Part shown: positions 1 to 12,422 of the stretch, piece after piece
How positions within the stretch are numbered: the stretch's first letter is position 1
How the letters are laid out: every line of letters starts with the position of its first letter
Source of the DNA: Allodiplogaster sudhausi
Taxonomy: Eukaryota > Nematoda > Chromadorea > Rhabditida > Diplogasteridae
Assembly (NCBI GenBank): GCA_945643635.1
Contig: CALZFC010000015.1
Location: forward strand, 3,197,001-3,261,000
Reading direction: 5' to 3'
DNA length: 64,000 bases
Program-made: the position numbers and the translations under genes
Notes under the pieces: model-generated
Told to the model about the DNA's origin: nothing
The model's database searches: none
The model's input: the letters and a program-made list of their open reading frames with translations, nothing else

Positions 1-202
1 AAAAAATTACTGTAACTTGTAATTAAAAATGAATGCCCCCGGGCCAAGGTTCAGCAAAAAAAGTTTTCAAAAAATTTTGGGTTCTGGGGTAGTGATAGCT
101 GAAGAGCACCAAAAAGTTAGCTCACTATCTAGCAATCTACTAATGATTATTTTAAAGGCTGAAAAATCTGCTTTACAAACACAATTGAAAGAAATAGAGC
201 AC

Positions 203-466
203 CTTGTTAGATTGCACTTGGCCTATGAAGTGCCAACGAATGTGCGGACAAAATTGTTCGAGGGCGCGGGACTTCTCCTCAAGTTCCTGCACGTAATTCT
301 CTCCGAAGTGTAGCTGGCCTGCGGCGTAGCACTCCTGGATGGCCTCTGCGGGGTGCATCTTCGACACCGCGACGAGTCGTACAGACCGAGTCCCGGCCAA
401 CGCTGCTATCTCTGCTTGCACTGCTCGCAATGCTTCCACAACTCGAGATGCAGACATCCTTAACAT
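203..466 (-). CDS. plpbp: PLPBP/YggS-family pyridoxal phosphate homeostasis protein, first exon only
   Basis: The 88 codons match the N-terminus of the PLP-binding YggS/PROSC family: an Arg-Ala-rich helix, then [15 protein letters not shown], where the Lys is the PLP Schiff-base lysine, then [10 protein letters not shown] and [13 protein letters not shown]. This cytosolic or mitochondrial fold-III protein buffers pyridoxal phosphate and makes no known reaction. The exon ends in phase 0 at a GT donor (201-202), directly after QSNK. The remaining two thirds must lie left of the window. The ATG at 466 follows the stop codon of a short upstream ORF without any gap, and a second in-frame ATG lies three codons on. 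Family assignment is firm from motif order; the start choice is less sure. Confidence 0.85.
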
Positions 467-696
467 TTAACGAGTGAAATCTGCGACCGATTGTTATAGA
501 GAAATAAACCAAAAGAAAAAATAAAGAAAAAAAGAAAAAGGAAGTAAATCAAAAACTCACTTGAGGAATAAACATTGAAAATATTGTGCGGTAAATACCG
601 TACCAACTGTTCCAAGAACTCGTAAATTACGGAACCCCTTGAATATGGCCCAAATTCATTGCGATATTCGAATTCAAACGATAACGGAGCACCCAT
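467..696 (-). CDS. Short two-exon ORF upstream of PLPBP, possibly related to mitoribosomal protein mL43
   Basis: A 50-codon ORF starts at 696, runs to a GT donor after 561 and resumes after a CGCAG acceptor at 480. It reads four more codons and stops at 469-467; the next base starts the PLPBP ATG. The spacing of SRG, EF-E, P and VY in the first 45 residues resembles the N-terminal half of mL43 (LSF, SRG, EFVE, NPGVVIYV), but the rest of that protein is not here. It could be a coding leader of a dicistronic mRNA, a relic, or a gene whose later exons I missed. Its ATG is 74 bp from the divergent LARP7-like ATG, so both sides probably share one promoter region. Confidence 0.4.
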
Positions 697-769
697 TTTC
701 GCTCAAATGATGTTTAGTTTATCTTTTTTTTTTAAATCACAGTCTTCATTAAGTTAGATATTTTTTTAG
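697..769. promoter_or_regulatory. Candidate bidirectional promoter between the mL43-like/PLPBP and LARP7-like starts
   Basis: Only 73 bp separate the two divergent start codons. The interval is T-rich, with runs of T near 722-732 and 763-768 on the plus strand, and has no clear TATA box. Function as a shared promoter is inferred from the layout alone. Confidence 0.4.
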
Positions 770-2711
770 ATGCCAAACAGTAGGAAACGGAAGTGGCAGA
801 AGAGCACTGGAGACTCGAATCGAGAATCAAAGAAACCGAAGCGAGTGCATGAAAGTCACAAACATGGAGCTGCTAACGACCGAAGAAGAGACCAGCGAAC
901 CCTGCAGATAGTTGAGCTTCCGCCAGAGCCGCCCTCTGAAGTGTCTTCCGAGAAGATGGAAGTGGAAACTAAGAAGCGACCTCGGCACAAATGTCGCTAC
1001 CGAAAACTACAGCAAGACACGGCAAATCTGGTTAGGATTACTGTCATTTTCATGATCCTGTGAGTGAATTTTTAGTTGCGGATTTTGCTGCAAGGTTTAA
1101 ATGATCCGGGTGCTATTCAGATGGTGAAGGCTCTGCGTTCTGATCCACCGTTGATTGGTCATCTTTTCGGCAAGCGAGATGAAAATGGAACTCCCAGTTC
1201 GTGTTTTAAGAATCAAATCGAATAGTTTCAGTCTTTTGACGTCATTTTAGTGGCTCCATTCAAGGAAGTCGTGGCTGCTCTCGATTTGGAGAAATGCCTT
1301 CTTCAGTTGAGCGCCGCAGTGGTGACAGGGATCGCTCAGTATAGTCAGCATTTTGATATTGAAGAAGAAGAAGGCGACTTCTATGTCAAGTATCGACCGG
1401 TTGATACAGATGTTGCTGTCTGCACTGTTTACGTCGTACGTCTTTCCGTTCTTTATAACTTGAGAGATAGTAACACGGTGTTAGGATCTTTTCCCCACAG
1501 GACCGACTTCCTGCCCGAACAACTCGGCGTCTCTTGGAGCGCTTAGCTTCGAAGTTTGGGAGAGTCGTTGAAATACGACATCCTAAAAAGGCCCGTCCAC
1601 AACCTCCTCCTGAGGCCGGGTTCATTCGGCGTCCACAAACGCTGTCTTTCGCGTTCATTCAGATGTCTTCAAGTGAAGAGGCGGCAGCTTTTTGCAAGGT
1701 TCATTGCCCGTTTAAGAAATTTTGAGAGTTGTGTCGATTAAATGGCTTGCAGAATTATGAATTCAACGCGCCAAGCGAAGAGCGTCACTGCAGATGGTTC
1801 TTCTACAGAGGAAGACGAAGGCATCTTCGAGAATTCTGCACGAGACGAGAGGCAATAAAGGCATTTGTGGAGAGGAGAGACCGAAGAATTTGGTGGAAGA
1901 CGGAAAAGAACAACCAGAAGAAGCTCAAGATTCGCGAGTGGAGAAGACGAAGAAAGGCTATCCGAGCCATGAGGATTATGTTAGAATTTTACCTTTACTG
2001 TCTATTTGTAAACTATTTTTCTCTTACCCCTCTCATTATTTCCACCTTCTGATTGACGATATCTCCTCCCGCAGGCAACGACGTCGAGAAGAGAGACAGC
2101 GAGAGATGCTTGCGATTAGAGAGAGAAGAGCGAGGAGGAGAAAGGAGCACAGAGAGAAAATGGAGAAGAAGAGAAAGGCAAAGGAATCTGTACCTGTGAA
2201 TGGACAGGAGGAACTGAAGAACGGCTTGGCCATGGAGGATAACTCGGAAGGTATTGGCATGGCCACGCCCACAAAGCAACAGAGAAGGAAAAAGAAGATG
2301 AAGAAGAGAAGGAAGAGCATCACAAAGGCAGACACGAAAGGTTCCTCTTTTCATGCATATTTCAGAGGGCAGTTCTTTGCCATTCTTGGGTTAGAGTGCA
2401 ATTTGAAGCATGGCGAATTTTCCCTTTCTTAATGGCTGCTTATATGAACTCCCTCAGTTTACTTTCTATAAATGAATTTTGGGTGAAGGGTTGTGATTGA
2501 TTGTTATTTTACTCCTATCTGTTCATTTAGAAACCTATCTTAATTCATTTTCAGTTGATGGGAGTGCGACTTCAACTCCTCAATCAACTCCGCAGAAGTT
2601 GATGGCGATTCGGCTGGTCAAAGTGCCAAGCAAATTTGGAAGCGGTAGCCGCGGGCGGAACTCTTCCGTGCCGCTCTATGGACCCGAGCCCCTCCGAAGG
2701 CACCGGCCAGG

Positions 2712-2772
<61 letters not shown>

Positions 2773-3619
2773 TCACTCTCACTCTCTCTCTTATTGTTTT
2801 GTTGTATTCTGTGTCATTGATGTACAGTTTAAGAAAGAAAGGACGCCGCGGGAAGCGAGTTGGTCTGCGAGGAACCGTTGCGAACTTCTTCCAGGATGTC
2901 CAAGTCATTCCATTGTGCGTTAGTATGAAATAGAAGCATTGTGCTGTGCTCGGCGTCAAAGCTACCGATTCACTCTTTCAGTGCGAAATACATCGAACTT
3001 CGACATGAATACATCGCGATGAGGGATCAGAAAGTGAAAGAAGCAAAGAAAGAAATACCTTCTTCGGTGGAAAAGGTGACTTCATTAGTCTGCTTCATTT
3101 CAGAGTAATATTTGTGTTCTTTTATATATAAAGAATATGTGGTTCTTGAAGGGCGGTCCCACAAAACTAGTTGACTTCCGGGATACGGTTTGGAAGATCG
3201 AAGAAGATTCTCCCGTTACCAACGAGACTCACTAGATATCAAGGCTAGATGCTTTCCCATGATCTCTTCTCTTTCTCTTTTCCTTGTATCATTCTGGGTT
3301 GTTCTCTCGATACGGCTAGAAATGCTGAAGTGACGGTTTCTTTGTTAATGCTCTCAATGTTGTTACTCAAATTGTTGTTTATTTCGTAGAAGTTTGCATG
3401 GTGATGATAGAATGAGTACCTGTATTCCAGTTCAAAAGCTGGGGGCGTTCTTAGCACCGGATATGCACAAGTGGACTAATATATTAAAGGCTTGTTTTAA
3501 GCAATCTCCGGTCGCAGAGAATGTTTATGAAATGGAGTGAGCGACTTGAGAGAAGGAAGGAATGGAAGGCGAGTCAGGACGGGGAAGCGAAGGAGAACAC
3601 TGAAAGGAAGAAGGAATAG
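770..3619 (+). CDS. larp7: LARP7-like La-related RNA-binding protein
   Basis: Exons 770-1030, 1076-1196, 1251-1435 and 1501-1698 join in consistent phases. They give a basic N-terminus, a divergent La motif (ending PFKEVVAALDLEKCLLQLS) and an RRM (VAVCTVYVDRLP with RNP2, then LSFAFIQMSSSEEA with RNP1). A long Arg/Lys/Glu-rich linker follows (about 1753-2340; exact frame not resolved). Near 2994 lies AKYIELRHEYIAMRDQ, matching the segment before the second RRM in LARP7. The last exon starts at 3512 with WSERLERRKEWKAS and ends at TAG 3617-3619, resembling the C-terminal helix of the xRRM. LARP7 binds and stabilises 7SK or telomerase RNA in the nucleus. The first La-motif half is weak, and some middle exon borders are uncertain. 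The stop codon is 23 bp from that of the convergent SLC23 gene. Confidence 0.65.
2711..2790. repeat. (CT)n microsatellite in a LARP7-like intron
   Basis: An almost uninterrupted CT run on the plus strand, followed by CTCACTCTCA variants. It lies between coding exons. Confidence 0.95.
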
Positions 3620-3642
3620 AACTGAACTGGAAGAGAAAGCAA

Positions 3643-6203
3643 CTACCGATTCACAAATACGGGGAAAGCGTAGCCGTCATCCTTACTGCTGCGCTGTTTA
3701 TTCTTATCGTCCACCACATCCTCCAAAAAGCCTCTCTGCCTTCTTGTTGCTCCTGAAAGGGACGAGTTATTTTACTCGGTAAGAATGATGTAAGTTGTTC
3801 ACCTGGCACAGTGTTATCGAGGAAGAAGGCGATGACTCCGCCCACAAGCATCTTTATGGTCAGGAGCATGTTCAGGACCCTGTCGAGAGTCTCCACTCCT
3901 GAGTTGTTCTCTTGTGTATTGCATGGAAGCGGCCTGAGGGGGGCAGACCTGTTCCAATGTTATGCTGCTCCACGTGCATTGGAATGGCCATTCCGAGCAT
4001 GAGAGCCAAGCCCATGATGGAGAGATTCCGAGTCTGCTTCAGATCAACCAGCTGTCAAGCACACAAGGACAATGTGAAAGGAGCCAGAAAAGGTTAAGGG
4101 TTCTAGCTGCTGAAGTAGATGAAGAGTGTCTAGCGAGATGGCCTACTCCTTACCAGGGAATGGTCAGAAACCCTGCACTCGAAAAAATACAATTTATAGC
4201 TCAAATGAAAGCCCTTGAAATTTGGTGTGACGGAGTATAAAAATTAGCTGCTGCCATGCATAACACAATTTTTTATAGCATTTTAAAAGATTTTTGAACG
4301 TAAATTTTCACCATCAGAGAGTAGTCTACATAGAAATCGTGGAAGAAGATCAAAAATGTGGTCTTACGGCGCAGTTTATAAGGCATCTGACTGAAATTTT
4401 TTTGTCGTGTGTTCGAATTCTCTTCGACTCATCGTTTTTACTATTTCTTTTAATGTTTTCTTTTTTTTATTCTATCTTTATTTCACAAAATGGAATACAA
4501 TCTACAAAACAGCATCATTATTAGCAAATGTGAACAATAGTGTCACAGAAATGGTTCAAGCACATCGGAGATGGAGAAGATGGATAAACGACACAGGAGT
4601 GTGAGGAAACGTTGAAGGTGGGAGATCATGGAACGACTCCCTGATGATCAAGCTCCATTTCTGTGCAACCAAAAATAAGCAAAAACCATGAGTCGAAGAG
4701 ACGTCGAACTCACGACAAAAGACTTTCAGTCAGACGCCTTATCCACTGCGCCGTAAGATCACGTTTTTTTAACTTCCTGCACGATTTCTATGTAGACTTC
4801 TCTCTGATGGTGAAAATTTACGTTCAAAAATCCAATTTTGAAAATTTTATAAAAAAATTGTGTTATGCATGGCAGCAGCTAATTTTTATACTCCGTCACA
4901 CCAAATTTCAAGGGCTTTCATTTGAGATATAAATTGTATTTTTTCGAGTGCAAGGTTTCTGATCATTTCCTGGTTAAGCTATTCCGATCTCTAGAAGGCC
5001 GAAAAGAAACCTGAAGCTGAGAGAGAGCGACTCCAGCAATCATGCTCATTCCCATACATAGAATCCCTCCTACCAGGGCTTCCGGGATCGCTGCAAGTAG
5101 TGCTGCTACCTGAAGGGTGAGGGCAATCATCTCCATCTCTTATCTCTCTCTCTCTTTCTCTCTCTCTCACTCTCTCTCTCTCTTATCATTCTTTTACTCT
5201 TTCTCACTTGCTCTCTCCCCGTCCACTACTGATTGCCTTCCCGTTGTCTGTCTGCCTCAACAACTAGTGATTAGTGTGACCTTGCTGAAGAGTCCTACAC
5301 AGATGAGCAAGACCCCGGCTATCTGCATGGTCATCCGACTTGCCACCTGCAAACTCTTCTCTTTTTCTCTCTTCCCTCGTCATCCGTTCGCCGAATGTAG
5401 TAGACTTGTTTTTGCATCCATTTAACTAATCTTTGCTTCGCTGAACAAATCGGAGAAGCGATCGGTAAAACTCCACTCTTGCCGATTAACTCCATTACCA
5501 CTGCATTTTAAATGTTGGTCAATCAAAGAACCAGCCGCATTTTGTTTGAACTCTAAATATGATTGGAAGGCTTAAATATGATTCATAGTCTTCGACCAGG
5601 AGTAGTCCATATTCACTTATGTTTTAGACAAGATGGAAGGTCACAAGAGAAAGAGACATAGAGATATGAAGAAGAAAAGTGTGTTAGAGAGAGTGTATGA
5701 AAGAGAGAGAGAGAGTGAGAGGGAGAGAGATACCCTTGTGATGTGGATGAGTGCGACATTCTCCGAGTATGTGGTGACTCCTGCACAGACGCCGAATATT
5801 CCGGCGACCATGCTGCCGAGACCTCAACTACTGCACTTCACGAGATGCGTGCCCTTTCACTCTCTTTTTGTAGAAGTAGATCTCCCTCTCTCTGCATTCT
5901 GCGTCTTCCTTTCTCTCTCTCTCTCTCTCACTCTCACTCTCACTCTCTCTACCTTCCACAATGATGGCCCTGTTGACGGCAGAGCGTGGTGGTCTTCTCT
6001 GCTCGGAGACCCTCGCTGCCATTTCATACGATCCAAGGTTTTCGATGACAGAAGACATGCACGACGCAACGAAGGCGCACATCAACCCGACATCCAGGCG
6101 GGGGAAACCAAACTCACCTCAATCACTATTCAACCACGTTTCACCAAAAGTGCCTTTTCCCTATTTCCTATATTTCTCTTCATCAACATCACTCGTTTCT
6201 TAC

Positions 6204-6245
<42 letters not shown>

Positions 6246-8651
6246 CTGTCTAGTTCTCCTCACCCTCTGCCTTACTCAATCCCTCAATCCACTAGTTCCC
6301 TTTTCTGGATATCAAGTCATACCAGGAAGAGGGACGGCAAACCAAGGCGACTCCTGAAGCACTTTCATGGCCTCTGCCTTGTCAACCCGAGCTTCTCCCT
6401 CTGGCGGCTCCAAGCCCGTCACGGTGAGCATTCCGCAGATTGCCCAGACTACGATAATACTCAGGAGATACTGCAAAAGTGACTCAAGCTATATGTTTGT
6501 TATTTTGAAAGAACAAGGTTTGTTTGCCTTGAAAAGTTTGTCATGTGAGCCAGGAGCGTGAGATCAGACTGTGAAGGGAAGAGAAGCAAGGAGATACAGG
6601 AGACAACAAAAAGACAAACTCTGATGCATAAGTGGCTTAAAAATCAAACGAACGGGAAATTGGCCAAACAGACGAATTCGGCCGCAGCCCGGCAGAGGAA
6701 CGTGGATGTCTTCCAGGTAAACAATGCACACTATCACTACCAACAACATCCTCAACATTCGTTTCTCATCTTCTCTCTTTCTCGGCTCTCTCTCTGTCAT
6801 TTCCTCTCTCTCTGCTCTTCTTACTCTATCACTTTCATCTCTCTCATCTCTCACTCACCATGTGCATTTTTATTCCATCATCTTACTCCGAAAGTTCATA
6901 CCAAGTACAAATATCCCCTAACTCTTGAAAAATACTTTCTCTCTCTCTCTCTCTCTCTTTCGCTCTTTTACTCGTCTTATTACATCGACGTGAATGAAAT
7001 ATTGATGCTGACAGAATGGAGATCCAGTGGAGAGCGAGCTTCTCGGTGATAGAAGGAAGAGCACTCATAGTTAGAAGTACGAGTAGAGGCACGGTTGTGA
7101 TGGGAGAGACCATCTTGGAGAAGGCGCCCACCAAGCCAGTCACTCCCACGAGGACGAAGAAGAGACAGGCCACGATCATGCTACCGCTAATCTGTTATTG
7201 TGTATGCTTTTTTACAGTCAGGCGTACGCAAAAAATGTTTTTAAAGAGACAGACCGTTTGTATTTTTGCAGCCCATATTTCTTGTGGAACTGAAATATTT
7301 CTCATCTCGGCCGGACATGCGTTCATTGGTAAGTCAGCAAAGGCCAGAAGAGGAGGCAGAAAGGAGAAGGCAGGACCATTCAGAATGGATAACCTGAGAA
7401 AAGGAAGGAAGTGACCGAGCAAATGTTCTCTCGATCTACCGTAGTCCCAGAGTGGTCTGGAGGAGAGTGGCGATGCCACAGGCAGTGAAGGTAGCTGAGA
7501 TGAGATGCACCCGTAGGGCAATGGTGGTCGTTCCCGCGCAGACCATTCCAGACACCAGGAAGGGGTAGACTAGCAAGCCAGACAGGCATACTGTAGCTTG
7601 CTAAAAACAAACCATGAGAACATTAATGTTGCCTTTGTTTATTGACAATTTCTGGAAATACATACAAAAAAAAACTATTTGAGTATTTCTTTTTCTTCTC
7701 TCTGTTTTCTAAATTCACCTTTCTTCCACAGCACTATTATTTGTTTCATAAATGCCTTCTCATTATTTATCTACTTCCTTGTTGTTGTCTTATTTTCTTT
7801 ACTAATGGGCTAGCCCTGAAGCAGCCCTATTTCATTAGCTCATGATAACAAGTTTATACTTTTCCTATTGTATTTGATTTGAAACATATTTCATGCCTGC
7901 TGATAAAGATAAAGATAAAGATATGTACAACTCTCCAAAAATATCGCCATATTATTCAGAAAACCAATAATCAAGGTCTACATTTTTTCCGCAGCTCGTA
8001 GGCGAATTGTTAGTGCGAAATGTTCAAAAAAAAGAGAAAAAGAAAGAGAGAGACTGATTGATGTGATGAAGGAGAGATGCGGATGTATGAATGAATGAAT
8101 GTACAAAGAGATTCAGGGAAGGGTTTAGTTGCATAAACACTGCAGATGCACGAGTAGATTTACACTCAATTTGAGCCATCGACATAGAAAAGAAGAATTG
8201 CGTAGAAAGTGGAAAATGAGAGAGGCCATGTGAAAAGAATAGTCATGCAACAGCTAAGATTCTTATTTTGATGAATGCATCTTTTGAATGTTTTGAGATT
8301 TGATTGTTGGATGTCATACGAAAAAAGTGTTAATTGTCAAAGGAAGAGTGAAACTGGCGTTCTTCTATTCAGCATGCAAATGCAATTGTCATTTATGCAT
8401 TGGAAAAGTGGTGGGTTCAGCTCAAATATCAACACGATTAGTCAGTGTTGGTAGACTGCTGATGTAACAATTACGCTTTGATGAATATATTGATTATGAG
8501 AAAACAAAATAAAAATGTTGGAAATACTAAATTGAGCGGAAACCTGGCCGCCGAAGAGAAGAGCCTGCTTCCAAGTGGGCCGGTCATTCACTCGCAGACT
8601 GAGATTGCTGCAGGGTTCTTTCCGAGTTGAATCAGCGATGCTCACAGTCAT
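3643..8651 (-). CDS. slc23: SLC23-family nucleobase/ascorbate transporter, copy A
   Basis: About twelve exons read right to left. Exon 1 (8544-8651) ends DRPTWKQALLFGGQ. Next come QATVCLSGLLVYPFLV (about 7440-7605), RLSILNGPAFSFLPPLLAF, GATGLVGAF-type and TITEKLALHW-type membrane segments, then IDVG/SSVIENLGSYEMAARV (about 5955-6120), SENVALIHITR (about 5740-5822), VASRMTMQIAGVLLICVGLF, and a last exon ending DDGYAFPVFVNR before TAG at 3643-3645. These are the core helices and the NAT signature region of SLC23. The protein is an integral plasma-membrane transporter; whether the substrate is ascorbate or a nucleobase cannot be told from sequence. The paralog at 10232-13705 has the same exon order. 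The intron at 4052-5010 holds an 831-bp foldback element where the paralog has about 50 bp. Confidence 0.88.
4149..4979. mobile_element. Long foldback (inverted-repeat) element with tRNA-like arms
   Basis: The left arm (4149-about 4439) is repeated in inverted orientation at about 4681-4979. The arms are near-identical over about 290 bp around a 240-bp spacer. Shared blocks include TTTGGTGTGACGGAGTATAA, GCTGCTGCCATGCATAACAC and GAACGTAAATTTTCACCATC. Each inner arm contains a tRNA-like segment with a box-A-like GGCGCAGTGGATAAGG, a GACTGAAAGTC anticodon-like hairpin and a TTCGA box-B-like core; the right arm is better preserved. It fills most of one SLC23 copy A intron, and the paralogous intron in copy B lacks it, so it is an insertion. 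No transposase is present. Confidence 0.8.
5136..5215. repeat. (CT)n-rich intronic microsatellite
   Basis: Interrupted CT repeats on the plus strand inside an SLC23 copy A intron. Confidence 0.9.
6208..6242. repeat. (CT)n microsatellite, SLC23 copy A intron
   Basis: Uninterrupted CT tract of about 34 bp. Shorter CT tracts lie at about 5916-5950 and 6940-6960 in neighbouring introns of the same gene. Confidence 0.92.
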
Positions 8652-10231
8652 TCTCTGCTCTGTCAAAGAAGAGAGAAATGGCACTCGCCCTCGAGGGCAG
8701 CCATATCATCATGCTCCATCTCTCTAGCACCAAGGAGTACAACCTTCTCTACTGCTCTCTTTCTCTCACTCTCCTATTCTCTCATTCTCTCTCTCTCCTC
8801 TCCATTCAAGTCACGGTTACCACCACCGGTTCCGGTCTCATCAGGGTCAGACACCTGCTAATCGAGATAGGGTGAGAGTCAGAGAGAAAATAAGTAGAGG
8901 GTAGAGAGCAGCAAAAACAAGTCGAGAAGAAGAGGAAGCCCGCAGGAAGAAACGTTCAAAAAAAAGATGCGCCATAAGCCAGGGATAGGGACAGTCGAAC
9001 AGAGAGGGCGTGAAAAAGAAGGGAAACAAGGAAGTGGTTGGTTTAGATCATGAGATCGGAAAGCGCCATAGGAATACCCATGCCCCCCTCCCCCCGTTGA
9101 GAAGTTGACGGTTCTTCTTCGTATGCTGTATTCGACCGCTGGGGTGATGTACATATGTACATACATATACAGGCCAGATCTGATATCCATGGACAACAAA
9201 ACCTTTGAACGTAGACAATTCATTAGCGGAGAAAGCAACGGCAGCAGAAGAAGAATAATAAATGTGTGAAAGTGCAGCCTGATTAGAAGGGGAGGTGACA
9301 TTTAACATCAGTAGAAGGTTTCCAAGACGCCCGAGAAGTAACGATTGAGCGAAAAAGAGCGGGATGATGAATGGAAAACCATTTCTTTGACCAATATACC
9401 CATCAAATTTCGCTCAACACTAAATGCTTATCCCCAACAGGTTGATTTTCTCGTTCAATATAAATGAGAGAAAGCGCAGAAGTGAAAAGTTAGAAAGAAT
9501 AAGTGAAAGATAAAGAGAGAAATAGAGACGGAGATGTGTTCATTGAATCGCAACAAAAAAAAACCGGGCAGAAGAGCCCGTGCTCTGCTTCCATTTTCCC
9601 CATCATCTGTTTGTAGCTCCACTTCAGATTTGGATTATCCGTCATAAACTCCGCCCACACACCAACCCCAACGTGAACTGTAAGGAACTGCAGTTTTACT
9701 TGTCAACAGAATTTTTATTCAGAAACGCTGACTAATAATTCATAAATATAGTTTTACACTACATTAGAATGAACTTTTTGTATCTTTCTTACCAGATCAT
9801 TCCTAGAAAAGTTGAAGTTGTGATGGAGAGAAAGGGAAAATATGGCGATGGCCGGATGTCAAGATGAAAAGATCGGAACTGAAATGCACAACTGGGTGGG
9901 CACAAATAGGAATGGATGATAAAGCTAAGTCTTCCGGTGAGAGACGCCCACAGAGAGCGGCTTACCCACTACTATCAATACAGATTACAGGAGATATTAT
10001 ACACATGGAAATAAACACTGTCAGGAGATCAAATTGATTGTGAGATAGCATGATTTGGAGGAGTAGAATTGAGCATCTGGAGAGAAGGCAGAAAGGGAAG
10101 TCGGGAGAGCCAGGGGTGCCGTCTCAGAAACCTAAGATTCATTAGGAAAACTGCGATTCTACAGTTATGTCTCTTATAAATTAAACTCTGACATTTCAAC
10201 AATTGTATCTTTAGAAATAATGAAGAAAAAA
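8652..10231. other. Intergenic region between the two SLC23 copies
   Basis: No convincing exon seen. It contains a CT-rich stretch (about 8755-8805) and the palindromic run TGTACATATGTACATACATA near 9150-9170. It is presumably the promoter and 5' leader of copy A and the 3' UTR of copy B. A possible acceptor (TTTGACAG, just upstream of the copy A ATG) suggests a 5' non-coding exon or a trans-splice site. Confidence 0.5.
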
Positions 10232-11555
10232 TTAGGATGACAAGTGTAATCCAAACCGGTTAACAATCTCAGGGAACGCGTAGCCGTCGTCATGGAAAGT
10301 GTCGAGTTCATCCCCGTGCGAAGGCAGCTTCTCTTCGTGGAATCCTCGTTGCTCGCGAGTCGCTCCTTCAGAAGAACATCAAAAGGAATCAGAAAGAGGA
10401 GAAGGGACTCACCCCAAACTGAGTTGTCGAGGAACACTGCAATCAGCCCACCAACCAGCATCTTGATGCTCAAAAGCATGTTCAGTACACTGTCCATCCC
10501 CACATTCCCTGAAACGTAAGAGCTTTGTAAATCTGGAAAACAACATACGTATTGTACATTTTCAAATACTAATTTTTAAAAGGTAAAAAATTGCAAAACA
10601 ATCTGAGAAGAAAGAAGGGGCACCCACTGACCAGTGCTGATAGGATGACTTTCGATGTGCATAGGAACAATCATTCCGAGCAGAATGGAAAGGCCAAGAA
10701 TGGAGAGATTCCGAGTCATTCGCAAGTCAACCATCTGAAAGAAAAGTGAATCGTCCTGACCAAAGCAAGAAAGAGGAAAAGGACCTCCAAGTGAGAGAGA
10801 GCGACGCCCGCAATGATGGACATTCCCATGCAGAGAAGAGCACCGATCACCGAGTCTGGAATTGTCGCCAGCACTGCCGCCCCCTGCAGGCAGATGGAAA
10901 TCGAATGAAAAACACATACTCGATTAATAAAAAGCCTTATGTACGTGATGCAATTTTATCGAACTCGTGATGGAATGTGTTCACTAAAGGCACCTTGCTG
11001 AAAAGACCGAGAAAGATGAGAAGGACTCCTGCTATTTGCATAGTTATTCGGCTCGCTACCTGAAATGAAATTTTGGAAATAAAGTTGTGCAAGAAAATGA
11101 AGAATACAATAAATCGAGCCATTGTAGACAAGTAAGTATGAATTGGCAGTGGCAGCAAAACTGGTAACAAACGCGGGTGATTTGAATGAGGGCGACATTC
11201 TCCGAGTAAGTTGTGACTCCCGCGCCAATGCCGAGAATGGCTGCCACCATGCTACCCACTCCTCAATCCATTCTTTTTGCAGACAAACATTACTTCTTCA
11301 AAATTTTGATGTAATCAAAAGCCATTTTACTGAACTTGCCTTCCACGATGATTGCGCGGTTCACTGACGACCGCGGGGCCGGTTTTTGGCCAGAAACACG
11401 CGCGGCCATTGCATACGAACCGAGGTTCTCTATTATGGAGGACACCACCGACGCCAGAAGACCACAGGTCAGACCGATGTCTACTCGGGGAGAACCGAAT
11501 TGTCCTGGATGGCAGGAGAGAGCGATGGAGCAAGAGAAAGTGAGAGAGAGAGAGG

Positions 11556-11592
<37 letters not shown>

Positions 11593-12380
11593 AGAGAGAG
11601 AGAGAGTAGATAACTGTGGCATGAGTAAGATGTAGAGATAAAGACGGACCAGGATACGGGACGGAGAACCAGGGCGCCTGCTCGAGTGCTTTCATCTGTT
11701 CTGGTTTGTCGAGTCTCGCTTCTCCTCCCTCAGGCTCTGCGCCCGTGACAGTAAGAATCAAGCAGATCACCCACACCGTGACCACGCTCAGCAAATACTG
11801 TAGAAATCTTTTCTTTGCATTTGGAAATTGTAGAATATAAGAATAAACTAACAGGGAACTGGCCAAAGAGTCGAACACGAACTACAGCTGGGCGACCATT
11901 GCTGAAGACCGGAATAGGAATGAGCATATCGGCCAGGTAAACCACGAAAACAATCACTGTAGTCAGCATTCTGAACAGGGAGAGAGAGATGAAAAGGAGA
12001 ATATGTACATAGTTAAAGAGTGCGAAAGAAACTGACACAACAGATATCCAGTGGAGAGCGAGTTTCTCTGTAATGGAAGGGAGGGAACTCAACGTGAGGA
12101 GTAGAAGCAGAGGGACCGTAGTGATAGGGCCGACCCGCTTGGCCACGGCCCCAACCAACCCAGTTGCACCCATCACGATGAAGAGGGAAGAGGCCACCAG
12201 CAAACTCCCCGTCATCTCAACATTTCACTTTAGTACCCGTTTCACTTGTTCAATACTGCTGCTAACATATGCTCAAGAATATCGCACACGTAGCTTTTTT
12301 TTTAAAGGTTACTTCAGATTATGCTTCATTCACGTGAATAACACTGAATCATTATTATTTTTCAATTATGCTCGGTGGAG

Positions 12381-12422
<42 letters not shown>

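Noticed and set aside
4410..4755. tRNA gene within the foldback arms
   Set aside because: The acceptor stem does not close and the anticodon stem is mispaired, so it is tRNA-like at best.
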